NCBI GenBank assembly: GCA_963974345.1
Contig: CAXBBW010000009.1
Span: 104,285-168,284, forward strand
DNA length: 64,000 nt
From: RHLJ01 sp963974345
GTDB taxonomy: Bacteria; Bacteroidota; Rhodothermia; Balneolales; Balneolaceae
Direction: 5' to 3'
The notes under the pieces are model-generated. The model was given only the letters and a program-made list of their open reading frames with translations. It was not told the origin of the DNA and made no database searches. Both the position numbers and the translations under genes were made by a program. Below are positions 36,629-45,812 of this stretch, piece by piece (position 1 is the first letter of the stretch; the number at the start of each line of letters is the position of its first letter).

Positions 36629-38797
36629 TTGGGCTACAAGAAAAGAAAGACGCTTTTAATGGTATATGGAATAACAGTAGCGTTATTTTTTTTTCTAAAT
36701 GTTTATTCAATATTCGAGCCGCTAGAAGAAACGCTTCTAGATATCCAGTTTCAGTCTTTTCAACGAGATATAGAAGAGCCAAAAGTGGTTTTAGTTCTTA
36801 TAGATGATCAAAGTCTGAAAGAACTCAGTTCGAAAATGGGGATTTATTGGCCATGGCCAAGGGAACTATACAGTTACTTACATAACTATCTCTCTGCAAA
36901 AGGAGCTACTAGAATTGTCTATGATATAATTCTAGACCAACCAGATTTTGATAGACCAGGATTTAGAGGAACAGAAAGTGATAAGAACCTTGAAATATCA
37001 TTGGGAACATATGGGAATGGAGTACTCGCAGCATACACGTATTCACTTAGGCCAAATGAAGACCAAATCACGTCCAAGTTTTCATACCAAGTAGAGGGCT
37101 TAATAGATACAAGTGTATATGGGTTAAACAACCTTCCGATAACACAGTTTGGTCAAGTTGCAAATTCATTAGGCTCAGTAAATGTAAATGTTAAAAATGA
37201 GTCACTAATTAGAAAAGTACCTCTATTCTTTCATTTACAGTCCAATCAATTTATACCATCTCTAGCTATGAGTACCTACTTATCTGCAACTGATGGCAGT
37301 GCTCAAAATATTAAATACTCAAACAATTCATTATTAACTAAAGCGAATAAAATTCCTTTAACAGAAACTAATGAGTACTTAATTAATTGGTATTCAAAAG
37401 GTGGGGGTGGGTTAGATGAAGGAAGCTTTGATAACTACTCCTTTGCTTCCATCTTAAGAAATGCGATCCAGTTTGCACAAACGGGAACTACACCTAACGA
37501 CTCTCTTATAGATGTAAAAGACAAAGTTGTTTTTCTTGGGGCGAATGCAGCAGGCTTAGCAGATATAAAATCAACTCCAATGAGCCCTTATGAGCCCTTT
37601 CCTGGGGTTGAAATTCATGCAACTGTTCTTCAGAATTTGCTAGATCAAGACTACATTACCATTATAGATAACACGAATATCTACTTTAGAATAGGCATAC
37701 TCATTATAATTTTTCTACTCTACTACGGCGTTTTCTTTAAAAGCTACCAAGTAAATATTTCACTTTCCTTATTGATATTATTTGGGATTCTGATTTCAGG
37801 TATTGCACTCTTTTATAGCCAAAGAGTATGGTTTCCAACGGTAGAAGGAACATTTACAATTGCACTAACCATAGTGGTAGGTTACATAGTTAAATATGTT
37901 GGAGAAGATAATGAGAAAAGAAAAATTAGAGGCGCTTTTGGGATGTATATTCAAAAAGAACTCGTCGATGAAATAAGCGAATCGCCAGAAGAATTAAAAC
38001 TTGGTGGGCAAAGAAAAAATCTTACCATTATTTTTTCAGATTTAGAAGGATTTACTTCAATCTCTGAGCAGTACACACCAGAAGAACTGGTAGCGTTTTT
38101 GAACGAATATCTTTCAGAAATGACAAGAATCATATTTGAACATAAAGGGACGCTCGATAAATATATAGGTGATGCGGTAATGGCATTTTGGGGGGCGCCT
38201 GTTTCTCATGAAAATCATGCCTTTCTAGCTTGTAAATGTGTTCTTGAAATGCAAAAAAGTTTGAAAATTCTTCAAAAGAAATGGAAAGCAGAAGGTAAGC
38301 CTACACCTGGAGTTCGATTTGGTATAAATACGGGGGAAGTAGTAGTGGGCAATATGGGATCGCTCGAACGATTTAACTATACAGTACTAGGTGACCATGT
38401 AAATTTAGCGGCAAGACTTGAGCCTGCAAATAAAGACTTTGGGACCCATACGCTTATTTCAGAATTTACAAGAGCTTTAATTGGAGATAAATTTTTGGTT
38501 CGAGAAGCGGGTTTAATTAAAGTTAAAGGAAGAGATGAGGCCATTAAAGTATTTGAGCTTTTAGGTGAAGCTGGTGAGGAAGGCGAAGCAGAAAAGAGAA
38601 AATTTATTACCGATTTTGAAAAGGCGCTTATCCTTTATTATTCCAATAAGCTTGATGAAGCAGCCTCTGTATTTATGGAGTTTACAAAAAACTATGGTGA
38701 GGACCCTTTATCAGATATATATTTATCTAAAATCGCATATTATCAAGCATTTCCACCAGAAAAATGGACAGGGATACATGAACAAATATCAAAATAA
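36629..38797 (+). CDS. CHASE2-domain class III adenylate cyclase
   Basis: A 722-residue sensor cyclase. One N-terminal helix, a CHASE2 extracytoplasmic domain (about 35-340, VLVLIDDQSLKELS then ARNAIQFA-type blocks and PFPGVEIHATVLQNLL), three membrane helices (about 350-430), and a class III catalytic domain from about 465: IFSDLEGFTS (metal Asp), KYIGDAVMAFWG, and NYTVLGDHVNLAARLE. It makes cAMP in response to an unknown envelope signal. I keep the TTG start at 36629 because it supplies the basic KKRK before the first helix; ATG at 36659 is an alternative. The secreted M48 peptidase gene follows at once. Confidence 0.85.
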   Translation: MGYKKRKTLLMVYGITVALFFFLNVYSIFEPLEETLLDIQFQSFQRDIEEPKVVLVLIDDQSLKELSSKMGIYWPWPRELYSYLHNYLSAKGATRIVYDIILDQPDFDRPGFRGTESDKNLEISLGTYGNGVLAAYTYSLRPNEDQITSKFSYQVEGLIDTSVYGLNNLPITQFGQVANSLGSVNVNVKNESLIRKVPLFFHLQSNQFIPSLAMSTYLSATDGSAQNIKYSNNSLLTKANKIPLTETNEYLINWYSKGGGGLDEGSFDNYSFASILRNAIQFAQTGTTPNDSLIDVKDKVVFLGANAAGLADIKSTPMSPYEPFPGVEIHATVLQNLLDQDYITIIDNTNIYFRIGILIIIFLLYYGVFFKSYQVNISLSLLILFGILISGIALFYSQRVWFPTVEGTFTIALTIVVGYIVKYVGEDNEKRKIRGAFGMYIQKELVDEISESPEELKLGGQRKNLTIIFSDLEGFTSISEQYTPEELVAFLNEYLSEMTRIIFEHKGTLDKYIGDAVMAFWGAPVSHENHAFLACKCVLEMQKSLKILQKKWKAEGKPTPGVRFGINTGEVVVGNMGSLERFNYTVLGDHVNLAARLEPANKDFGTHTLISEFTRALIGDKFLVREAGLIKVKGRDEAIKVFELLGEAGEEGEAEKRKFITDFEKALILYYSNKLDEAASVFMEFTKNYGEDPLSDIYLSKIAYYQAFPPEKWTGIHEQISK

Positions 38798-38801
38798 GGC
38801 A

Positions 38802-40085
38802 ATGAGATTAAGTAAAAAAATTACTTTGGGATTAAGTGTAATCATTTTGATATGTACTGAATTAAGTGCCCAAACTAGATATACTAACCAAACGGTTGAT
38901 ATGAGAGTTGGTCCAGCAGGTTATTATGAAATGCTACTTCGCTTATATTTAAATAATGAAGTAAGACTAGATTCCAACCAGGGGTATTGGAACAAAATTG
39001 AATATAAAAATAAACTCGGATGGGTTCCTAGCTATGCATTAACTGATGCGATTATTAATAGTGAAGAATTAAGGAGTGACTCCGTTGAGAACCGAATGAA
39101 TTTAATGTTTTCTCAACTCGGTCGAGCTTCTGAAGCAGATAGTAAAGATTTATCTGCGTCCCCTGCTCAAGTAGCTGCAGCGGTAAAGGGTTTTGCTGAA
39201 AAGTATAGAGCCGATAAAAATATCGTTATGAATGTCGATTTCGAGAAATTTCAGATTCCACCCTTTTCAGTAAGAGAGTATAGAAGATTTAGAAGAGCAA
39301 GAATTGATGGAGAAAAACTAAGCAACAGGAGAAGCTTACTTAGTAGAAGTACTCCAGACTTTAAATATAATGATCCTTCAATGGATCGAGTGGGATACGC
39401 CGTTGCAACCGTACTAGCACAAGAAGGTTTGGTAAAAAATTACGAAGCTCAAAAGTATATAGATATGTTACTTGCTCTGATTGTGGATTACAGCCACAGA
39501 CCAGAGCTAAAAGTAAACGGATATATTTTAGATTCTGATAAAGTTTCTGGCTATGCACTTCCAGGTAACTATATTTTTATTTCTAAAGGGGCTATTGAAA
39601 TAATGGAAAGTGAGTCTGAGCTAGTACATTTTCTAGCCCATGAAGTAGCTCATATTATTTTTGGACATGGCGTACAAGAGTATGAAAAAAGAAAGATAAA
39701 AATTAAAGCAGCGGATGCTTTAGCTGAGTTAGAAGACATTTTTAAGGACAGTGAAAACAATAATAAAGAATTATCAGACGAGCTGAATACTTTAGCCGAT
39801 GAACTCTACGATTATGTAAATAAAGAGCGGTTGGAAGAATATGAACTAGAAGCAGATTATTGGGGCATTGTATATGCTTATCTCGTAGGTAGGGATCAGT
39901 TTCAGGTATTAAACTTCTTGCAAAAAATTGATCGAGAAAATAATGTGGAAAGAGCTCAAGAATGGAGCGGGATTCCAATAGCTAAAAGAAGACAAATTGC
40001 CTTACAGTCTCTTAATAGGTTAAAGCTTTTAAAAGGAGAAATTAATACTAGAGATTTTAATGAAATGAAAGCTTCGCTGGAATAA
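38802..40085 (+). CDS. Exported SH3-domain M48 family metallopeptidase
   Basis: About 427 residues from ATG 38802, chosen because MRLSKK begins a normal signal peptide (ending CTELSAQ); ATG 38778 overlapping the cyclase end is an alternative. After the signal is a bacterial SH3 domain (VDMRVGPAGYYEML to LGWVPSYAL), then an M48 domain with the zinc motif HEVAH (in HFLAHEVAHIIFGHG) and downstream EEYELEADYWG third-ligand glutamate. M48 peptidases of this type process envelope proteins in the periplasm; SH3b domains bind peptidoglycan. It is close behind the CHASE2 cyclase and probably co-transcribed. Confidence 0.82.
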   Translation: MRLSKKITLGLSVIILICTELSAQTRYTNQTVDMRVGPAGYYEMLLRLYLNNEVRLDSNQGYWNKIEYKNKLGWVPSYALTDAIINSEELRSDSVENRMNLMFSQLGRASEADSKDLSASPAQVAAAVKGFAEKYRADKNIVMNVDFEKFQIPPFSVREYRRFRRARIDGEKLSNRRSLLSRSTPDFKYNDPSMDRVGYAVATVLAQEGLVKNYEAQKYIDMLLALIVDYSHRPELKVNGYILDSDKVSGYALPGNYIFISKGAIEIMESESELVHFLAHEVAHIIFGHGVQEYEKRKIKIKAADALAELEDIFKDSENNNKELSDELNTLADELYDYVNKERLEEYELEADYWGIVYAYLVGRDQFQVLNFLQKIDRENNVERAQEWSGIPIAKRRQIALQSLNRLKLLKGEINTRDFNEMKASLE

Positions 40086-40113
40086 TGGTAAGAAACTTAA
40101 AGGTTCAATTGGG

Positions 40114-40512
40114 TTATTCGATAGTTTGACAAAGTTCGATGAGTACTCCATTATTATCCTTTGGATGAATAAAAATTACCATTTTATTATCAGCACCTAA
40201 TTTTGGTTGGTCATTCAAAATGGTAAACCCTTCTGCTCTAAGTCGATTTATTTCCGAATGTATATCTTCAACTTCAAAGGCTACATGATGAAGTCCCTCG
40301 CCTTTCTTTTCAATATATTTTGCAATTACTGAATCACCAGAAGCAGCACCAAGTAATTCTACTTTAGATTCCCCTGTCTGAAAAAACGCCGTTTCTACCT
40401 TTTCTGATTCAACTAATTCTCTTTTGCTACATAGGCTATTAAGTAGGATTTCGTAAGTTTTGATTGCAGACTCTAAATCTTTAACCGCTATTCCAATATG
40501 ATCGATATGCAT
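40114..40512 (-). CDS. mce: Methylmalonyl-CoA epimerase
   Basis: A 132-residue VOC-fold enzyme starting at ATG 40512, which has an AAAGGA SD 5 bases away; the frame extends 7 codons further only to a TTG. The opening HIDHIGIAVKDLESAIKTYE, the centre VELLGA and EGLHHVAFEVEDI, and the closing NNGVLIELCQ match methylmalonyl-CoA epimerase in length and metal ligands (H, Q/E, H, E). It interconverts R and S methylmalonyl-CoA in the propionate/B12 mutase pathway. No mutase or carboxylase genes are in the window. Convergent with the M48 gene. Confidence 0.85.
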   Translation of the reverse strand: MHIDHIGIAVKDLESAIKTYEILLNSLCSKRELVESEKVETAFFQTGESKVELLGAASGDSVIAKYIEKKGEGLHHVAFEVEDIHSEINRLRAEGFTILNDQPKLGADNKMVIFIHPKDNNGVLIELCQTIE

Positions 40513-40605
40513 AGTTTTCCTTTTTAATGACAATTAAAAGTATTGTATTTTACATCCTCAAACGAACAAAAAAACTGACTTAATTTAATGAACCGTATTT
40601 CCATC

Positions 40606-41481
40606 ATGAAGAACCTTCTAATACTATTTTTTTTAGCTACTACAATTTCTTCTTGTAATAAGAATGAAGAAACCACTACAAAACCTGAAACTGATGAAAT
40701 CGCAATTATTGATACTGATTTTGGAGAGATGTATGTAGTTCTTTACGATGAAACTCCTCTTCATAAAGCCAATTTTTTAAAACTTGCGAAGGAAGGTTTT
40801 TACGACAGTACTACATTCCACAGAATAATAGAAGGATTTATGATTCAAGGTGGTGACCCCAACTCAAAAGATGAAATTCCATTTAATGATGGACAAGGTG
40901 GTCCAGGATATACTATTAATGCAGAATTCAATTCTAAATTTTATCATAAAAAAGGAGCACTTTCTGCTGCCCGTTTAGGTGATCAACAAAACCCAGAAAG
41001 GAAATCTAGTGGATCACAATTTTATATAGTTCATGGGCAACCAGTTGAAAGCCTACAATTAGACCAAATTCTAGGAAAAATTAATAATACCGAAAAGCAA
41101 AACTTGATTAGGGAATATGTTCAAGCTCCACAGAATAAAGCACTTTTAACATCTTTACAAGAGAACCAAGCGGCTGGAAGAATGGATAGTGTTCAAGCTA
41201 TTATAGATCGAATTGAGCCAATAGCCACTAAAGGGTTTTCTCCTCGAATTTATACTCAGGAACAAAGAGAAACTTATGCTACACTAGGTGGGACACCATT
41301 TTTGGATGGAAATTATACTGTTTTTGGTGAAGTGATTAAAGGTCTTGCTATTGTTGATTCTATTGCAATTCAACAAACAGGAGCGGCAGATAGACCAGTT
41401 GAAAGTATTATAATGACTGTTAGAGTTGAAGAAATGGAAAAAGAAAAAATTAGCTCTGAACTAGGTTATTCTTATAACTAA
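40606..41481 (+). CDS. Cyclophilin-type peptidyl-prolyl isomerase lipoprotein
   Basis: About 291 residues from ATG 40606, which begins a lipoprotein signal peptide with lipobox TISSC (an upstream ATG at 40588 only adds MNRISI). A cyclophilin domain follows: YDSTTFHRIIEGFMIQGGDP contains the catalytic Arg, and ARLGDQQNPERKSSGSQFYI the second block. An insertion of about 80 polar residues separates these from the closing LDGNYTVFGEVIKGLAIVD. Such an insert is usual in Bacteroidota cyclophilins. It assists proline isomerisation of exported proteins at a membrane-anchored position. The MORN-like lipoprotein gene follows after 6 bases. Confidence 0.87.
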   Translation: MKNLLILFFLATTISSCNKNEETTTKPETDEIAIIDTDFGEMYVVLYDETPLHKANFLKLAKEGFYDSTTFHRIIEGFMIQGGDPNSKDEIPFNDGQGGPGYTINAEFNSKFYHKKGALSAARLGDQQNPERKSSGSQFYIVHGQPVESLQLDQILGKINNTEKQNLIREYVQAPQNKALLTSLQENQAAGRMDSVQAIIDRIEPIATKGFSPRIYTQEQRETYATLGGTPFLDGNYTVFGEVIKGLAIVDSIAIQQTGAADRPVESIIMTVRVEEMEKEKISSELGYSYN

Positions 41482-41487
41482 AATGAA

Positions 41488-42234
41488 ATGAGAATTCGCT
41501 TTATCCATATTTCGACATTGTTATGTTTAATATGGATGGGGTGTAATTCAAATAGCAGAAACGATTATTTTTTTCTAGCGGAATACCCTGAACTTGTTTT
41601 TACAGATGAGCAATATAATCCAATTCCCACCCGATTTTACATTTCCCATATGTCCCAGAATGGGATGTCTACATATATAATTCAAGATCACTCTTTAACT
41701 CTTAGATATAGAAGATCACAAGAACCCTACTCTGGATTTATTCGCACGTATCATTGGGGAGTATATAATATTGAAGCTATTTTTGAGGAAGGAAAAATAG
41801 AAAGGCTGAGGTATTGGCATCCAAATCGACAACTCGCAATGGATATGGATTACCAAACTGGAATTGGAAGTGCCTGGACTTCTACAGGTGCGCTTGCCAT
41901 AACTTGGGAAGGAAAAGAAATTCAATATCGAAATATAACTACTAATAAAATTAAACAGATCAAGAATGATAGTCTGACCTATTATTTTGATTTTGATGGT
42001 GAGTTGAAATATTACACCACAATAAATGATACTTCTTACGTACAATTTTATGCTGATGGAAGTCCTCGATTCATGCTCCCGATTTGGAATAAAGGACTCA
42101 GAACTGGGCTTGTAAGACGTTGGCACCCGAACGGGGAAATCCAAGTTACTGGTAGATACTTAGATGGAGAAGAATTTGGCATTTGGATCGAGTATGATTC
42201 ACTTGGGAAAGAAGTAGATAGAGTTGAATATTAA
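41488..42234 (+). CDS. Lipoprotein with YwqK/MORN-like repeats
   Basis: A 248-residue lipoprotein: lipobox near residue 19 (IWMGC). The C-terminal half has short repeated beta-hairpins of the YwqK/MORN-like type, such as LRYWHPNRQLAMDMDY and RRWHPNGEIQVTGRYLDGEEFGIWIEYD. Function unknown; YwqK-like proteins are annotated as antitoxins in a few genomes but that is not implied here, because the protein is exported. Co-transcribed with the cyclophilin (6 bases apart). Confidence 0.7.
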   Translation: MRIRFIHISTLLCLIWMGCNSNSRNDYFFLAEYPELVFTDEQYNPIPTRFYISHMSQNGMSTYIIQDHSLTLRYRRSQEPYSGFIRTYHWGVYNIEAIFEEGKIERLRYWHPNRQLAMDMDYQTGIGSAWTSTGALAITWEGKEIQYRNITTNKIKQIKNDSLTYYFDFDGELKYYTTINDTSYVQFYADGSPRFMLPIWNKGLRTGLVRRWHPNGEIQVTGRYLDGEEFGIWIEYDSLGKEVDRVEY

Positions 42235-42308
42235 AACTCTCTAATATTTATTTTGATCTATGGGATTAAATCCACATAATTAGAGTTAAATACCACGAAG
42301 AAGTTATT

Positions 42309-43880
42309 ATGTGGAAACCACTACATTTGGATTATATTTTGGGGAAATATGACCCTCTAAGTTTTAGAGTGGTTAGCTCATTAATAATCTGGATTTTATT
42401 TATCGCAGGATCTATTTGGATTTCGCTGGCAAACCTACCTAATGATTGGATAAGCACAAGTTCTAACAAGAGCGAATTGATAAAGCTATTTTTGCTTAAT
42501 CCACCTCTACTTTTAAGTATTATTCTTCTTTTTTGGTTTGGCTTCGAATGGTCATTTATACCCATATTCCTTTCGATATTTATTATTGGAGTATTTAGTC
42601 ATTTAGAATATTATTGGGCAATTTTATTTGCCCTTTCTTTTGTTTTTGGACTTTCGATATATGCGATTGTATATCACAGCCTTTCGGTTGATTACAATTT
42701 GAGAAGCATAATAAGTGTTGTAGTCTTTGTAATTACTTCCTTCGTTTCAGCAACTTCAAGCTCTTTAGGGGCATTTATTTGGAGTATGTCACATGAATTA
42801 TCTGCTTTAGAAACAGCTACGCTATGGAATGGTTGGTGGACCGGCTCGTTTCTTCAGTCCATAATAATAATCGGACCCATCTTATATCTCGGTTCTCCTA
42901 CTATTGAACGATTTAAAGATAAGTGGTTTGAGATACCTCCTAGAGAAGAAGTATCAACTAAATGGGTATATAGTACTGTAATGTTAGTTACAGTTGCTAT
43001 TTCAATTTTTATATACTCTGGTGAATACTTAGGTAAAAAAAGAGTAACAGAAGAGATTCTTACAATGGAGGGTAAATCGATAGATCTAATACTTAGTTCT
43101 CTTGAATCATTTGAAATAATAACGTGGGTATCTATTTGGGTTATACTTTGTGTGGGTTTGGGTGCTGTTTTTCTAATTGGTAGCTGGAATAAAGAATTAA
43201 AAAGCAAAGTAGATGAAAAAACACTTTCACTTAAAAAGATTGAAGAAGAACTCATTCAATCTTTATCAGAAAAAGAAGTACTACTGAAGGAGATTCATCA
43301 TAGAGTAAAGAATAATTTAGCTGTAGTTACGGCATTATTGGATTTACAATTTATGAACACTGAAGAAGCTAAGGTCAAAAATATTCTAAGTGATTCGAAG
43401 TCGAGAGTAAAATCTATGGCCTACATTCATGAAACATTATATCAGACGGAGAACTTTTCGAGGGTAAATCTGCAAGAATATCTCGACCGTTTATGCAAAT
43501 CAATAAATACGACTTTTAATACAACTGGAAAACAGATAAATATTCATTTAGATACAAGCGGGCATAAAATGGAGATGGACAAAGCCATTCCTTTAGGTTT
43601 ACTGTTAAATGAACTGTTAGTGAACTCTTACAAGCATGCATTCATAGATCGATCAGAGGGTGATATTCGGGTTCACCTTTTTCAGAATGGGAGCGATTTG
43701 GAACTTAGAGTTACAGATAACGGAGTTGGGTTTAAAATAAAAGATCAGGAAAAAAGAAAGAGCAAAAGCTTGGGAATGACTATTATCAAAACTCTTGCAA
43801 GGCAATTACATGCAGAGTTGATTATGAACTCTAGACCTGGAGCTACAAGTTTTAGTTTTATAATGAAGTTGGCTTCTTAG
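42309..43880 (+). CDS. Membrane-bound sensor histidine kinase (HisKA_2 type)
   Basis: A 523-residue kinase. About eight hydrophobic helices fill residues 20-300 in place of a recognisable periplasmic sensor. The phosphoacceptor block EIHHRVKNNLAVVTALLDLQ has H330 as the likely phosphorylated residue and belongs to the HisKA_2 family. The ATPase domain follows with N-box NELLVNSYKHAF and G1 box VTDNGVGFKI. No response regulator is adjacent, so it is an orphan in this window. The signal is unknown. The next gene, DUF4153, is 123 bases downstream. Confidence 0.87.
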   Translation: MWKPLHLDYILGKYDPLSFRVVSSLIIWILFIAGSIWISLANLPNDWISTSSNKSELIKLFLLNPPLLLSIILLFWFGFEWSFIPIFLSIFIIGVFSHLEYYWAILFALSFVFGLSIYAIVYHSLSVDYNLRSIISVVVFVITSFVSATSSSLGAFIWSMSHELSALETATLWNGWWTGSFLQSIIIIGPILYLGSPTIERFKDKWFEIPPREEVSTKWVYSTVMLVTVAISIFIYSGEYLGKKRVTEEILTMEGKSIDLILSSLESFEIITWVSIWVILCVGLGAVFLIGSWNKELKSKVDEKTLSLKKIEEELIQSLSEKEVLLKEIHHRVKNNLAVVTALLDLQFMNTEEAKVKNILSDSKSRVKSMAYIHETLYQTENFSRVNLQEYLDRLCKSINTTFNTTGKQINIHLDTSGHKMEMDKAIPLGLLLNELLVNSYKHAFIDRSEGDIRVHLFQNGSDLELRVTDNGVGFKIKDQEKRKSKSLGMTIIKTLARQLHAELIMNSRPGATSFSFIMKLAS

Positions 43881-44003
43881 AAATTCAATTTCAATCTTAA
43901 TAGAAGACGCATATAAATAATTCAGCTGTGCTTAATTCAGAAACATTTATCAAAAAAATGAAGCCAGCATTGACTTAATGCTAACCTTTTCCTTGCTTGC
44001 ACT

Positions 44004-45812
44004 ATGAAACTTTCATTTCCCTCTTTACACCAAATTATCAAAGCTATATTCCGTGTGATAACTAGGTTTCCACTTGTAGTTTTGGTTTCATTAATAGGAA
44101 CTGTCTCTGCGATTTGGCTGGTTGATGTATCGTTTGCTTCCCAAGAAGAATATCCAAGACTTTTAACAATATGTTTTGTTTCTGGATTAGGGATTTCATT
44201 CCTGTTTGCAGTAGCCACTTTTCTTGAACAAAAAACGTGGAGCATAGCTTCCAAAGGCATTATTAAAGCGTTGGGGTTGGTTCTCCTAATAGGGTATTAT
44301 TTTCTTCTAAAACAGAATTTTATAAATGGTCCATACGAAATTTATTATCGGCTTTTCTTATTTGCGCTTAGTTCACATCTACTGGTTTCCTTTTCCCCGT
44401 TTGTTGGGTCAAATAACCTAGATCAGTTTTGGGAGTACAATAAAACACTTTTTCTAAGAATACTTCTTTCAGTTTTATATTCTGGTGTTCTATTTATTGG
44501 GCTTTCTATTGCCCTATTAGCAATAGATAATTTGCTAGGCTTAGATATTGATGGAGAAACCTATTTTCAACTTTTTCTTTTTTTAGGTGGAATTTTCAAT
44601 ACTTGGTTTTTCTTAGCTGGGGTTCCTGAAGATGAAGTTTCCCAAAAACAAAATCTCAAGTTCCCAACTGGGTTAAGAATATTTGTTCAGTATGTTCTAA
44701 TTCCATTAGTTTCAGTCTATATTTTCATTTTATACCTCTATGTAGGAAAGATTTTAATAGAATGGGAATTGCCAAATGGATGGGTCTCAAATTTAGTACT
44801 AAGTTTTTCAATTGCGGGAATTTTGTCGTTACTGCTTCTTTATCCAATTCGAAATAGCAATGAATATAAATGGGTTAGCTTTTATTCAAAGTTCTACTAC
44901 CTGGCTCTGATTCCCCTAATTGGATTATTAATGCTTTCAATATGGGTTCGAATTTCGGAGTATGGAGTTACTATAAACCGATATTTTGTAGCTACACTTG
45001 GGGTTTGGTTAACAGGTATTGTGATTTACTTTATTCTAAGTAAAACCAAAAGTATCAAAGTGATTCCCACCTCCCTTTGTTTAATTTCATTGGCGATTTC
45101 AATTGGTCCGCTGGGAGCTTTTGCAGTTTCAGAGAGAAGTCAGTTGGGAAAATTTGAAACCATTCTTTCACAAAATAATATGCTTCAAGAATCAGGAATG
45201 ATTCAGAAAGCCACAGATGAGATTTCATTTGAAGACCGAAAAGAATTGAGTTCGGTAGTGGATTATATTGTTGATAATCATTCTGTAAAAACTTTTAGCT
45301 CATACGTTGAAAATTTTTCAGATTCAATTGATAGAGCTACAGATGTTTTTGATTTGATGGATATTGACTATGTGGCTAGATGGGTAAATGAAAATAATGA
45401 AATAGTCTCATTCTACTTCTCAGCAGAAAATACTTGGGCTGGTGATGTATCTGGGTTTGATGAGTATTTAAATAATATCATTTTGAATCCTTCAGCAGAT
45501 TCTGAAATTGTAATTAAATCAGGAGAAGCAGAATGGAAGATTTCAATTGATGAAGGAAGCAATATTTTTAAAATTGAAGAACGAATTTCTAATAAAAATA
45601 TTAATATTGAAATCAATCCAATTATTAATCAAATGCTAGAAAAGACATATAATTTGGAGAATAATTATTCCATTCCAATGTCCAAACTACAATTCGATTT
45701 CGAAAATGAAGAAATTATGGTTCGGCTTTATGTGAATAGAATTTCTGGGTCAAATAGAAATGAAATTACATTAACGAACATAACATCTGATATTCTTATA
45801 AAAATTAAATAA
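44004..45812 (+). CDS. DUF4153 polytopic membrane protein
   Basis: A 602-residue protein with about a dozen hydrophobic helices over residues 15-390, then a soluble C-terminal domain of ~200 residues. The middle block LFALSSHLLVSFSPF, then YNKTLFLRILLSVLYSGVLFIGLSIALLAIDN, and TWFFLAGVP matches DUF4153. The family has no known function. Its stop overlaps the start of the AI-2E-type transporter gene by one base (TAATG), so the two are translationally coupled. Confidence 0.82.
   Translation: MKLSFPSLHQIIKAIFRVITRFPLVVLVSLIGTVSAIWLVDVSFASQEEYPRLLTICFVSGLGISFLFAVATFLEQKTWSIASKGIIKALGLVLLIGYYFLLKQNFINGPYEIYYRLFLFALSSHLLVSFSPFVGSNNLDQFWEYNKTLFLRILLSVLYSGVLFIGLSIALLAIDNLLGLDIDGETYFQLFLFLGGIFNTWFFLAGVPEDEVSQKQNLKFPTGLRIFVQYVLIPLVSVYIFILYLYVGKILIEWELPNGWVSNLVLSFSIAGILSLLLLYPIRNSNEYKWVSFYSKFYYLALIPLIGLLMLSIWVRISEYGVTINRYFVATLGVWLTGIVIYFILSKTKSIKVIPTSLCLISLAISIGPLGAFAVSERSQLGKFETILSQNNMLQESGMIQKATDEISFEDRKELSSVVDYIVDNHSVKTFSSYVENFSDSIDRATDVFDLMDIDYVARWVNENNEIVSFYFSAENTWAGDVSGFDEYLNNIILNPSADSEIVIKSGEAEWKISIDEGSNIFKIEERISNKNINIEINPIINQMLEKTYNLENNYSIPMSKLQFDFENEEIMVRLYVNRISGSNRNEITLTNITSDILIKIK

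Noticed and set aside
38565..38801. Upstream extension of the M48 peptidase frame inside the cyclase gene
   Set aside because: It overlaps coding sequence of the cyclase and would bury the signal peptide more than 70 residues from the N-terminus.
41716..42144. 142-codon antisense frame inside the YwqK-like lipoprotein gene
   Set aside because: It lies wholly inside a gene with signal peptide and repeats, and lacks family features itself.
41488..42234. YwqK-like protein as part of a toxin-antitoxin module
   Set aside because: It is a lipoprotein with no toxin-like neighbour; the antitoxin label of the family is not supported here.
43970..43990. AGCATT/AATGCT hairpin after the histidine kinase as a terminator
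   Set aside because: The stem is only 6 bp and no T-run follows on the plus strand.
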